64,000 nt of DNA, taken from NCBI GenBank assembly GCA_012845835.1, contig JABAKD010000029.1:6130405-6194404 (forward strand), read 5' to 3'. This DNA comes from Undaria pinnatifida (Eukaryota > Sar > Phaeophyceae > Laminariales > Alariaceae). The notes below the pieces were generated by a model. It did no database searches, had not been told where the DNA came from, and saw only the letters and a program-made list of their open reading frames with translations. Both the position numbers and the translations under genes were made by a program. The stretch's first letter is position 1; each line of letters starts with the position of its first letter. Shown here in pieces: positions 35,071-44,831 of the stretch.

Positions 35071-36300
35071 GGAGTAAGGCAGTGAGATGTGGGTCGTCCT
35101 GCTTGTCTCATCATCGCCACCTACATTACCGCCCATCCATGACGACCTTGACGTGAGTTTGACATCGATTAGAACAACGTGGTTTCACCTCAACCATGAC
35201 TACCCGTCTGCGGAGAGCACTCCGTTACAAAGGGTTTAATACGAACATGAGATTACGAAGGTCATACTTCGACAGAAGAAAAACGTCATATACAACAAAA
35301 AAGGCAATGAGGGGTGAAACACACTGTTGTCAAATGCGCCGTCAAGTATAATGTGGCATACATATCAAACAAAAATACCTTCAAGAGTATTGAGAACCTG
35401 CTTCGCCTCTATCTAGGCGAAACGAAAGAAGACTTGGAATCAATGATAAGACTGACCTGCTGTTCCCGTGGCAGTGGGGGCTCGAAGTCGGCAGGATGCA
35501 AAGTCGGTTTGCATCAAACGTCGACATGAGGCCATGTCAGCCGGTGATGTTTTTGATGAAGAGCTTTGTTTTATTACCTGAAGGCTGTCGCATTGATTGG
35601 TCTGCGTGGTCACGAGCGAGGAGGAAAACGACGAAGAGGAGAGCGACCTCTCATTACGGCGGCGTTTTTTAAGATAGATGCGGGGGTGGCCTTTCTCGGA
35701 CGGGAGGTTGGCGTAGCGCTTCTTCTTTGTTCTTACTCGGGGAGGCGGGATATGTGTGTCTGCTGATGTCTTTGCTTCGCGGATGCTTTCACGTTGTCGA
35801 AATCGGACGCGTCCCCTCAATAAATAATATCCGGAGTGTTTCTACCATAGCGATTGCTGACAGTGCGGTGCGTATTTCCTACTTACTGTGGCATCTGGGA
35901 TTCCGATCCGCGTGCTCCCCTGCCCCCCCTTATTAGAGATCAACAAATGAATTTTATCGCGAGAACAAGTCAGCATTTTCTTCCGTCGTCGCCTCGCGTC
36001 GAATTGTACCTACCTACGCTGCTAGGCGCGCTCAGCAGCTGATCGTTTTTATTTCTTCAGTTTTGCAAATAAAATCAAATGTCATCATGGTGGGAACCGA
36101 GTTCATGCACAAACAAACGTTTCTAGTATTCGGGGGTAAAACCACTAGCCCACAGGGGCGACCGGCTGACAATCAAATATACACAACAGCATCTATCGGC
36201 GCATAGAGGTCACATTCCCCGACGTTATTTGATACTACGATGGTTGACGCCGCGTTACCCTGAGGGGTGTTGCCTGTGGTGTCAGTCAACCTTATTTACC
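35071..36300. other. Intergenic sequence right of the MULE
   Basis: No gene or element recognised. The open frames at 35440-35820 (minus) and 35566-35766 (plus) overlap each other and lack domains. Confidence 0.4.
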
Positions 36301-36303
36301 GAT

Positions 36304-36376
36304 GGAGCCTGTGCTGTGACCACGGACTTGATTATGCGAGTTAATGTCAGAACAACAACAACAGCAACAACAAAAC
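36304..36376 (+). mobile_element. LINE 3' end fragment with (ACA)n tail
   Basis: 'ggagcctgtgctgtgacca' through 'ttgattatgcgagttaatg' to '(aca)n' matches the last 70 bp of both larger LINE copies (about 56956-57060 plus and 11803-11880 minus). It is a severely 5'-truncated insertion, typical of LINE retrotransposition. Confidence 0.75.
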
Positions 36377-36745
36377 TGCTGCTCTCGAAGCCCGGAATTT
36401 GAAAATAGCGTACCAGGTATGTATCGTCGACTATACTGATACAGATTTTATACTGCTGTATCATCGATTGCTCGCGCACAGGACATGTTGTCAAGAAGAT
36501 ACCTATTACTACTACTATAGATTGCTGCTGTGTAGTCGATTAGTACGCCACGCGTTGACCTGTTGTCGGAAAGACACCTGCCCAGGAATCCAAAATGTAA
36601 AATCGTCCCGGCTGCTGTCGGATGTGTTTCTTACGTCCCGTACGTAGTACGCGCTTTCGACCAGAAAAAGGCGAGGGGAAAACGAAGGCTAAGGACAGCG
36701 CGCTTCGAACAAAGCGATTTGTTCGAGAAATCCTACTGCACTGTC

Positions 36746-36783
36746 CACTGAGCTACTGAGTCATTTGACTCAGTAGCTCAGTG
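36746..36783. repeat. Perfect 17-bp palindrome of tRNA-like box A sequence
   Basis: 'cactgagctactgagtc', a 4-nt 'attt' spacer, and its exact reverse complement. Each arm, read outward, gives 'gactcagtagctcagtgg', which matches the D-arm/box A consensus of tRNA genes (TAGCTCAGTGG). Reading leftward on the minus strand, a box B-like 'TTGTTCGAAGC' lies about 40 bp further on. Neither side folds into a complete tRNA by eye. Confidence 0.6.
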
Positions 36784-37540
36784 GGTATAGTGCTACGTAT
36801 GTTCAACTACCAAAATAACCATTCATAATGTCGTCAGCGCGCACGCCTCAAAAATGAATGCTAATATGAAGGCGAAGACAATCGAACTCACGACACATAA
36901 CACTGCCCAATGTCACGTGACTCAGTAAATCAGAGGGTTATGCTTAAAAACCAACCCAGTATGCAACGGCCGAGATCGGGTACACCCGATCGACCGATAG
37001 CCGTTATCGGGTACCCCTTTAACATACAGTCCCACAACGACTTAGGACGACATCTCATTGTTCGAAACCACAACGCATCCGAACGCAGCCGCATGTCCAT
37101 CGGGTGCACCCGATTATGGCTGAACAAGTCCTCGAAATCTACCCGACTCGCATACAAGCCACCCAATTATGTCCGGACTACTCGACCACCACCCCACACG
37201 CACACACGCACGCGCAGCGGGCGCGAACTCGCGCCACGTCACGAGGCGGGGCATTGTTCTTCTATCGTTTCGGAGCTCTTTTTCCGCAGCTGTTTCTCAA
37301 TCTTTTTCCGGAGCTCTTTTTTGTGGACCCTAAAGTCTCAGTTAGCACTCCTACACACAAGGCACAGAAGCGCATCTATGCAGATGGTTTAGACATAGGT
37401 CACAGGCTACCTGGGCACGGACACGGCACGAGAAGGGCTAAGGATGGATTCAGATGCTCCTTTCCAAATGGCACAGGGAGTTATGTTCGTGGCGTGGTGG
37501 GCCCGAGAAATGTATTGCCGCCACCTGTTACTCCTACACA
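36784..37540. other. Unassigned spacer
   Basis: A plus frame at 36910-37392 is open but shows no domain. A (CA)n-like stretch lies near 37195-37220. No element boundaries recognised. Confidence 0.35.
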
Positions 37541-38135
37541 CAGCCATCAGATTTATTCCCTTTCAAGGATTTATAGCTTCCACGCACAAATTGCCCCACC
37601 GTCTGCCCCCCCCCCCCCCCCGCCCCGCTCCAACCCGGCTCCTTTTCGATCAAAACCAGGCCCCCACCTCCTTCAAAACTCCGCCCTCCCCTCACCGGTT
37701 ATTCGACCTACTTACAGGATTCACTTGATAAACGGAAGCATTTCCTTTTACATCTGTCAGATTTTGTCCCCATCAGAAACGGGTTTATAGTTTCCGCGCA
37801 CAGACAGACTAACATCACCCTGTTGACCCTGACAGCTACACTGTAGTTGCAAGGGGTTTCGCCGACCTATATCCTTAATGAGGAGACACAACCCGTAATA
37901 CGCGCGATCGGAGAATCACACAGAGCTTGCAAAGATGAGTTTCGACAAAGTATAGGATTTCACAGATGGAGTGTATTTTCATGTTTCATATTATACTGAG
38001 TATATTTATGTGGGTGAGTTATTGCTTAATGGGAGGGGTCCTATTTCGTTCGATCGGAGTATCACACACAGCTTGCAAAGATGAGTTTCGACAAAACCGT
38101 CGATCTCTCAGCTTGAGTGTATTTTTATTTTTTAC
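37541..38135 (+). repeat. Rep-A copy, plus orientation, with partial duplication of its 3' end
   Basis: A C-run unit (37540-37700) leads into the core (about 37775-37990, 'ttatagtttccgcgcac' to 'tggagtgtattttcat'). A second partial 3' end follows at 38045-38135 ('atcacacacagcttgcaaag'). Confidence 0.75.
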
Positions 38136-38159
38136 ATTATTGTCTATATACTATATATA

Positions 38160-38671
38160 TATTCCCTCGCTTCCTCTTCTTGCTTAAACGCCCCACCTAA
38201 TATCGAAATCCGCCAGTGTAATAAACACTTCGATGCCCTGGATATCGCCTCGTTATCGTTTTAGAGCCGTCCATGCCGCTGCTGCAATTCCCACCCACCC
38301 TCGCCCCAACGCTCCCTCCTTCCCCACCACCCGCACCATCGCCTAGACCCAGCACCACGCGTATAGCAAATCCCTGCATCTATCCGACCTAACGCCCGCC
38401 CCCCGCCCTCCGCCCCCCCCGCCCCCCCCCCCCCCCCCCCCCGCCCCCCACAAGAAATATTTTTAGTTTTCAAGAACCAATTGACCTGCCTCACCCGTCT
38501 CCTCCCGTCCCTCCCCCCCTCCAGCCCCCGTTTTGATCAAAATGAGCCCCCCACGTCCTTAAAAACTCAGCCCTCCCCTCACCGGATATTCGACTTACAG
38601 GATTTACTTGATAAACTGATGCATTTCCTTCCACAGCTGTCAGATTTTGTACCCCTCAGAAACATTTTTAT
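38160..38671 (+). repeat. Rep-A left half, split from its core by the 7.8-kb retroelement
   Basis: It contains the tandem-unit words ('aatatcgaaatccgccag', 'gcctagacccagcaccacg'), the C-tract block (38399-38452) and the segment ending 'acccctcagaaac'. In intact copies this last word runs directly into the core. Here the core resumes only at about 46607. Confidence 0.75.
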
Positions 38672-38974
38672 AATGTAAGAATGTCGGAACAGTCTGGAGT
38701 TTGGCGGAACGAAGAGGAAATATCGGAGATCCGGGTAGCATAGGAGGGGGGGGGTGGTTCCAGGGGGAGGGATAGCAAAAATAGGAGGACTTCAGCAGCA
38801 ACAACGTAGCACAGCAGCAGCACACCAGCAGCGAGTAGCTGACACAACGCACGGTAGAGGAAGAAGGGAGTAGCGCCCACGCGGCAGCGACAGCAGCAGC
38901 AGTAGCAGTAGGGAGAAGACGTCAGCAGGGGTAAAGGGGAGAGAGGTGGCTCGGGGAGACACCAATCGCAATCT
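38672..38974 (+). repeat. Left terminal direct repeat of the recombinase retroelement
   Basis: Starts 'aatgtaagaatgtcggaac' and ends 'ccaatcgcaatct'. It carries a CAG/CAA-rich middle. ORF1 starts six bases after it. Confidence 0.9.
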
Positions 38975-38979
38975 GAATC

Positions 38980-41004
38980 ATGGCTGGGAGGGAGGTGTAC
39001 GAGGACATGTCATCATCACAGGAACGGGAAGCAAGTTTCCAGGTGAAGATCAGGAAGCTGCGGAAGGAGCTGGAAGAGACGGAGTGCATGCGGAAAGAAG
39101 AGCTGGAGAGGAGGGAGGAAGCAAGGAGATCGAAGGGGAGTGACGAGCACGTGCGGGAGATACGGAAGCCGGGGGACCAAACAGCAGGCGCCGACAAGGA
39201 GGGTAACGGTGAGAACCAACGTCAGGAAGAACTGGGAAGGGAGAGAGATGAGAGTGAGAGTAGAAGGGCGGAAGAGAGGTGGAAGGCAATATTTGAGAGC
39301 GAGGTCGAAAAGTAGGTTGGTAGACGAATGCGCGCGAGAGACACGAGTAAGGACATGACCGAAATGGATGAACCTGCGAGTAACCCACAACAGCAGGAGC
39401 AGCACAAAGAGCCGAGGAGGCAAGACCGGCACCACCAGCCGGAGGGACGGAGAAACATGGGCCACCCCTGCGAACGCAGGGGGGTTTCACATGACACGGA
39501 GGCCGGGGAAGCTAGGGGAAGAACGAGACAAATGTTCCTCTCAAAGAATGCCGCCGAACGACGAAGCCAAAGCCAAGAGGTCGGGAGATGGGAAGCAGGA
39601 GGCAGGGGCCCGCAAATAGAGCCCACAGCTGAGGACGGCTACTGGAGGCAGATGGGACAGGAACACGGAGAAGGGTGGGAAGGAAGGGGTGGAGGTCCGA
39701 TCACAGAACCTTCAGCCGAGGGCGGATATTGGGGAGGCAGGAGGGGAGGACCGGAACATGGAGGGTGGATACAGGGGGGAGAAGGGAAACGCCAGCACAG
39801 GGATAGGGCAGCAGAAGAAGATTGGTGGTTTAGTGACGAAAAGGGTAGAGGAGCATGGACGAGGCAAATGGCCGAAGACGGCTACTGGGGGACGACGAGA
39901 GGAAGGGCTAATGAGAAGCGAAGATGGGCGGACAAGGAGGTGGCACCGGGGTGGGGAAGGCGAGAAAGGTTTGGGGGTGAAGGGTGGAAGCGGGGCGAAA
40001 CGGGAGCGGACGGGGGTCCAGGGCCCAGCAGTTACTTCAGGGAGCCGGAACCGTCGTCATGGGCGCAGGTGATGGACATGGGGATGGTCATGTGGGGGGT
40101 AATCAGGGCAGACGGGGGAGTACCACCATGGGGTTCGGTGAAGGAACGGGCGATGTCATCGTTGTGTAGTGAGCGGTTCTTTATGAACAGGAAAGGAGAG
40201 GGGGACCTGATGCGTTTTTCCGACCTAGACATGACCATGTATTCGAGGACAGAGGAGTCGGGGAAGCGCCGGAGTGAGGGGGGGACAGCCCTGCCAGACA
40301 GGGTGGAGGCTACTCTGGGGGTGATCCTGTACATGGCGAGGTTAGCGACGGACGGGCACACGAAGATGGGGCGGGATGCGTTGGGAAGGGTGGAGAGTCA
40401 ATGGGGGAAACCATTCCACAGCGTAAAGGAAGGGGTAAATCATTTTTTCGTGACGAACAGGAGGGTGGTAGAGTCGGAGTACTTCCAGGAGGAGTTCGTG
40501 ACGCGATTCAATATGGACCTAGCGGAGTTGGGGGAAGAGGTGCGGACGCAAGCGCTGAGGCTGAAGCGGAGGGGGAACACGTGGCCGACGGCGGAAGAGG
40601 CAGGGCCCCTACCAGTCCCGGAGTTTAAAGCAACGCGGGCGTGGCTGGATGTGGCGCCGCTGTACATGAGGGGGGGGGGTAAGTGGAGAGTTGGGGGAGG
40701 AAGAAAAAGGGGGGGGGGAGGGTACGAGGAGGGACACCGGCGGGGGGAAGCGGGGCGGGGCGAGAGGGGTGCAGGGGGAGAACGCAAGGGCGAAGAAGGG
40801 AAGGAGGGGGGGGGGAGCAGGGAGTGTTTCTTCTCTAGGAGCGGCAAGCTCTGTCCGTACATGGAAAAGTGGGGGGACTGCAAGTTCGAGCACAAGGTCG
40901 AGAAGGGTGGAAAAGACGAGCGAGCGGGGGGGGGAAGGGGCGAGAAGCGAGCAGCCCCGGGGGGGGACGGGGCGGGGGAGAAGAAGGGTAAGAAGGACGA
41001 ATGA
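38980..41004 (+). pseudogene. ORF1 (gag-like) of the recombinase retroelement, one amber stop
   Basis: The frame starts MAGREVYEDMSSSQ six bases after the terminal repeat. It has a Glu/Arg-rich coiled-coil-like segment (residues about 20-110) and then a TAG at 39313-39315. It continues in the same frame to 41004, 675 codons in all including both stops. The middle carries three tandem phrases of the type AEDGYW/AEGGYW (about codons 225-320). The C-terminus has a CCCH-like finger, CFFSRSGKLCPYMEKWGDC followed by KFEH (C-x8-C-x8-C-x3-H), after a Gly/Arg-rich linker. A CCCH finger suggests RNA binding, as expected for a Gag protein. The stop may reflect a defective copy, readthrough or an error. 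Confidence 0.75.
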
Positions 41005-41468
41005 AGGTACGGGCCCTGCCAGAGCGCAGGGCCAGCCACGGAAGAACGCGGACCGGGGGGCGAAGGCAAGCACAGAGAGCGCCACCGGGCGGACCAGAAA
41101 GGCTGGGAGACTAACATCGCGGGGGGGTCGACACCGGGGTCGGTCAGACCAACCAAGCCAGGTGAAAAAAATAAGGGGCTCGAAGGGGGGGAGGAAGTAG
41201 TGGGGGGAAACCAGAGGGGAACAGGAACAGGAAAACGAAAAATACGGGATGGAAAGGGAAAGGCAGTAGGTGACGCGGGGGATAAAAGAACACGGGGGAT
41301 AGGGTGCGTGAGAGGAAAGGGGGAAGGAGGGTACGGGAGAGGAACCGGACAGGAACAGGAAGGAGAAGCTAGTGGTATCGGGGCGGGAACGTCGAGAATA
41401 AGAAGTACAGAACTGGGAAAAGGGGGGAGCGACGGCGACCAGACCGCGAGCTCAAATAAACGGGGGGT

Positions 41469-42540
41469 GCGCGGGGAAGGGGCCGTGAAAAGGGGGGGGG
41501 GGGGGGGTGTACGGCAACGGGACCATACACGACCCGGCCGGGGGGGAGTACGGCAACGGGGCTGAGCAAGGGAAAAAGGGGGGTGTGTGCGGCAACGGGG
41601 TCGCACACAATCAAGTCGGGAACGAACGGGGCGGCGGGGCCGCGCAGGGCGACAGCGGCCAGGCCGCGGGTCCGAACGATTGGGGGGTGCGAGGCAAAGG
41701 GGCCACGCAAAAATCGTTTGGGGGGGTGTGCGGTAAGGGGACCGTACACGACCCGGCCTGGGGGAGGCGCGGCAACGGGGCCGCGCAAATAAAGGGTGCG
41801 TGTGTGTGCAGCGACGGGGCTGCACACGACGATCACGCCGGGGGGGGACGCGGAAACGGGGCCGCGCAGAGCGACGGCGGTGAGGCCGCGGGCTCGCACA
41901 AACGGGGGGTGCGAGGCAAAGGGGCCGCGCAAAAAAAGGGGGGGGGGGTGTACGGCAATGGGGCCGTACACGACCCAGCCGGGGGGGAGCACGGCAACGG
42001 GGCCGCGCAAAGAAAACGGGAGGTTGTGGGCGGCAACGGGGCCGCACACAATCTGGTAGGGAACAAACGTGGCGACGGGGCCGCGCAGGGCGACGGCGGC
42101 CAGGCCGCGGGTTCTAACCAATGGGGGGTGCGAGGCAAAGGGGCCACGCAAAAGGTGTGTGTGGGGGTGTGCGGTAACGGGACCGTACACGACCCGGCCT
42201 GGGGGAAGCGCGGCAACGGGGCCGCGCAAATGAAAGGGGGGTGCGTGTGCAGCAACGGGGCTGCACACGGCCAGGCCGGGGGGGTACGCGGCAACGGGGC
42301 CGCGAAAAGAAAAGGAGCGGGAGTGGGCGGCGATGGGGCCGTACACGACCAAGGGGGGGGGGAACGTGGCAACGGGGCCGCGCGGGAAAAAGGGGGGGGG
42401 GGGGGCGGCAACGGGGCCGTACAAAACCAGGTGGGAGGGGAGCGCGGCGACGGGGCTGCGAAAAGGAGAAGGGGGGGAGCGAGCGACAAGGGGGCCGGGC
42501 ACGCCCAGGAACGGGGGGCCTTCGGCAACGGGGCCGGAGG
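41469..42540 (+). repeat. Array of about 25 compensated hairpin units, 440-bp higher-order repeat
   Basis: Each unit is a short inverted repeat around a constant loop, (c)aacggg(g) or a near variant, spaced about 37-45 bp apart. The stems differ but stay paired: GTGTACGGC/GCCGTACAC (41948), GTGTGCAGC/GCTGCACAC (41804 and 42243), GCGCGGC/GCCGCGC (41767 and 42207) and GTGTGCGGT/ACCGTACAC with one G-U pair (41727 and 42168). Units 1-10 (from 41469) and 11-20 (from 41910) repeat in the same order with a period of 440 bp. The array lies within, or just before, the RT reading frame and encodes GNGAAQ-type repeats. Confidence 0.85.
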
Positions 42541-44230
42541 AGCGGGGCGTAGAGAAGGATTTACCCACCGGAAGGGAGGGACAGAGCGTAGCCACGGGGC
42601 GGCGCACGAGTACAAGGGCGAGGAACGGGAGACGGTCCTAAGGTGGAGGAGCGCGATGGGGCGCCTGGGGAAGACAGGGGAAGACGCAGTCGAAAGAGAT
42701 CGCCTGCTGGAGGTCGTGGCTAGGTTGGGAGAGGAGATGCTACTAAGGAAAGGAGGGGACGTAGGGAAGGTGGTGTGGGCGTTAGGTGGGGAGCTGCTCG
42801 CGCCACATATTGACGTAGAGCGCGTGAAGAAATTCTTCGGGGAACGACACAAGGTCGACCAGTTCGCACTGCTGGAACAGATAGCGAGGGTAGGCGTGCC
42901 GGTGGACGTGGGACCCGGAGGTAATCTCGAGCGGGAACTGGCATACGGGAATCATAGCAGCGCCAAAAAATATATGGCCGACGTGTGGGAGAATGCAGTG
43001 GAAGACGTCAAGAAAGGGAGAGCGATCGTGATGCCGGTGAGAGTAGCGCGGAGCGTGCGAGGTTTGCGGATCAATCCCGTGGGGGTAGTGGAAGAAAAAG
43101 GTAAGAAGAGGATAGTCCATGATTCGACGTTCAGCAGCGAACCGGAGCAACCCGGGGGGGGGGGGCGGCCGGTTAATGAGACGACGGACTGGGACCAGAT
43201 TCCAGAATGCCACCTGGCGGGCGTGATGGGCCAAATTATCAAGAGGGTGCTGGGGCTGCGGAACAAATTCGGGACAGGTAAAAGGATCCTGATACAAAAA
43301 ATGGACGTGAAGAGTGCCTTTCGACAGGTGGGAGTGGATCCAGCAGGGGCAGCAAACTTCGGGTACGTGCTGGGAGGGTATTTGTTTATCGACCTGCGGT
43401 TGCAGTTCGGATGGAGGGGGAGCCCAGGGTGGTGGGGTGTGATCGCCAGCGCGATCCAGCAGGCACAGAGGCAGACGACAAGAGCATCGGCGACGATCCT
43501 AGCTGCTGGCAAGGAGGCCACAGCGCATGTCCAAGTCGCGGGGCATACGGGAGTAGCGGTGGAGCCGCTGCCGCGGGGCTGCATAGTCGCGGAGGCGGAA
43601 GGGGGAGGGGAGGAGGACCCAGCGTGGGTGGTTTTTTTCATGGATGATGCGGTTTCGGTGGAGGTGCAGTGGGAGGCAGGCGGGGGAAGGTGTTTAGTGC
43701 TGTCGCAGGCACTGGCGTCGAATCACCACCAAGCGATGGGGGAGAGGGCAGTGGGAGAGGAGCCTCTGCTGTCACATAAAAAGGTGACGGATTGGGCCCC
43801 CCGGCAGGAGGTACTGGGTTTTGACTTAGACACGGAGAGAATGACGATATCCTTGCCGGGAAGGAAGATCACGGAGCTACGGGAGATGCTCCAGGAGTGG
43901 CCCGAGGAGAGGAGCAAGGCGACGGTACGGGAGGTCCTCGTGCTGGCAGGCAAACTGCACCACGTGGCGTACGTGATTAGACCAGGGCGGTATTTCGTGC
44001 GGCGGCTTCTGCAGCTGAGCAAGCTGCATCTGAATGGGCAGGAGAAAAGGGGGGGGGGGGGGGGCATGGGGAAAGGACAGGAAGAAGGCAGAGGCAAGGA
44101 GGGTGGTATATCTGACGGAAGAGTTCATGGCGGACGTGGAATGGTGGAGATGGTGCCTGACGGAGGGCTTGGCCGGGCGGGGGGAAGAGTTGGCGGCACC
44201 GTTCTTCCGGTTCGTGAAACAGCCTCATAA
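41507..44230 (+). CDS. Reverse transcriptase ORF of the recombinase retroelement
   Basis: The first third translates the hairpin array into Gly/Asn/Ala-rich repeats, so the true start may lie further in, for example the ATG near 42655. The RT domain follows: KRIVHDSTFS, then IQKMDVKSAFRQVGVDP (motif A Asp near 43304), then DLRLQFGWRGSPGWWGV, then VVFFMDDAVSVEVQ (catalytic FMDD near 43640), then QEVLGFDLDTERM. These match DIRS-type RTs, and the paired Asp residues are intact. At a G run near 44050-44065 the frame departs from the downstream RNase H frame, so RT and RNase H are not continuous in this sequence. The enzyme copies element RNA into DNA. Confidence 0.85.
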   Translation: MYGNGTIHDPAGGEYGNGAEQGKKGGVCGNGVAHNQVGNERGGGAAQGDSGQAAGPNDWGVRGKGATQKSFGGVCGKGTVHDPAWGRRGNGAAQIKGACVCSDGAAHDDHAGGGRGNGAAQSDGGEAAGSHKRGVRGKGAAQKKGGGVYGNGAVHDPAGGEHGNGAAQRKREVVGGNGAAHNLVGNKRGDGAAQGDGGQAAGSNQWGVRGKGATQKVCVGVCGNGTVHDPAWGKRGNGAAQMKGGCVCSNGAAHGQAGGVRGNGAAKRKGAGVGGDGAVHDQGGGERGNGAAREKGGGGGGNGAVQNQVGGERGDGAAKRRRGGASDKGAGHAQERGAFGNGAGGAGRREGFTHRKGGTERSHGAAHEYKGEERETVLRWRSAMGRLGKTGEDAVERDRLLEVVARLGEEMLLRKGGDVGKVVWALGGELLAPHIDVERVKKFFGERHKVDQFALLEQIARVGVPVDVGPGGNLERELAYGNHSSAKKYMADVWENAVEDVKKGRAIVMPVRVARSVRGLRINPVGVVEEKGKKRIVHDSTFSSEPEQPGGGGRPVNETTDWDQIPECHLAGVMGQIIKRVLGLRNKFGTGKRILIQKMDVKSAFRQVGVDPAGAANFGYVLGGYLFIDLRLQFGWRGSPGWWGVIASAIQQAQRQTTRASATILAAGKEATAHVQVAGHTGVAVEPLPRGCIVAEAEGGGEEDPAWVVFFMDDAVSVEVQWEAGGGRCLVLSQALASNHHQAMGERAVGEEPLLSHKKVTDWAPRQEVLGFDLDTERMTISLPGRKITELREMLQEWPEERSKATVREVLVLAGKLHHVAYVIRPGRYFVRRLLQLSKLHLNGQEKRGGGGGMGKGQEEGRGKEGGISDGRVHGGRGMVEMVPDGGLGRAGGRVGGTVLPVRETAS

Positions 44231-44831
44231 AAGGACCTGGTTTTCCGACGCATCATTCGAGGCAGTAGGGGGGCTATGTTTGGAAACGGGGGTGTACTGG
44301 AGGTACAACCTGACCGGGGAAGAGAGAGCGAGGACGGTCAGGAGCAGGAGAAGGGAGCACGTGAACAGGCTGTCCATCAATGTTCTGGAGCTGCTCGGGA
44401 TGGTGATGACGGCCTTCGTGATGATTGTGATCAGGAAGGATAGGCCGGGGAGGGTGGGAGAGCCAGTACTGATGAGGGGGGATAGCTCGTCGGCGGTTCA
44501 GTGGGTGAAGAATTGCAAGGGGGGAAAAGGGGAAGTGAGATCGGGAGGGATGATGAGAATTTTGGGGGTGTTGGAGCAGATTGGGGGGTGGTGCTTCCAG
44601 GCGAAGCACGTGCGGGGGGTGGAGAACGGGTTAGCAGACGGGATAACAAGGTGGAAGTTCGAAATCCAATCGAGGCTGACCAAAGAATGCCCTGCCGTCC
44701 CGTGGCAGGTCCAGGAGCTTGGACCGGAAGGAGAGGGGATGTGTTCGGAGATTTTGCACGCGGCTACGGACTTGGGCGGGTTGCGAAGTCGACTAGAAAG
44801 ACTTATGCGCAAGGTTGGAGAATGTGGGTGA
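44034..44831 (+). CDS. RNase H domain ORF of the recombinase retroelement
   Basis: The frame overlaps the end of the RT ORF and differs by one register at the G run. Acidic catalytic positions are present: FSDASFEAVGG (first Asp, near 44243), INVLELLGM (Glu, near 44385), MRGDSSSAVQWVKN (Asp, near 44483) and HVRGVENGLADGITRWKFE (His and final Asp, near 44610-44650). The layout fits the RNase H of DIRS elements, which degrades the RNA strand of the RNA-DNA hybrid. It is probably made as one protein with RT through a single frame in the intact element, or by slippage at the G run. Confidence 0.85.
   Translation: MGRRKGGGGGAWGKDRKKAEARRVVYLTEEFMADVEWWRWCLTEGLAGRGEELAAPFFRFVKQPHKRTWFSDASFEAVGGLCLETGVYWRYNLTGEERARTVRSRRREHVNRLSINVLELLGMVMTAFVMIVIRKDRPGRVGEPVLMRGDSSSAVQWVKNCKGGKGEVRSGGMMRILGVLEQIGGWCFQAKHVRGVENGLADGITRWKFEIQSRLTKECPAVPWQVQELGPEGEGMCSEILHAATDLGGLRSRLERLMRKVGECG

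Noticed and set aside
36900..37392. ORF of 160 codons near the palindrome
   Set aside because: No domain; part of it translates a (CA)n-like run.
41469..42540. CRISPR array
   Set aside because: The repeats are palindromic and spaced regularly, but spacers are not unique, unit length varies, and the array lies inside a eukaryotic retrotransposon ORF with no cas genes.
40440..42607. Long minus-strand open frames (535 and 412 codons) opposite the retroelement ORFs
   Set aside because: They are Pro/Arg/Ala-rich shadows of the G-rich coding strand and the hairpin array. The plus strand carries the recognisable RT, RNase H and recombinase.
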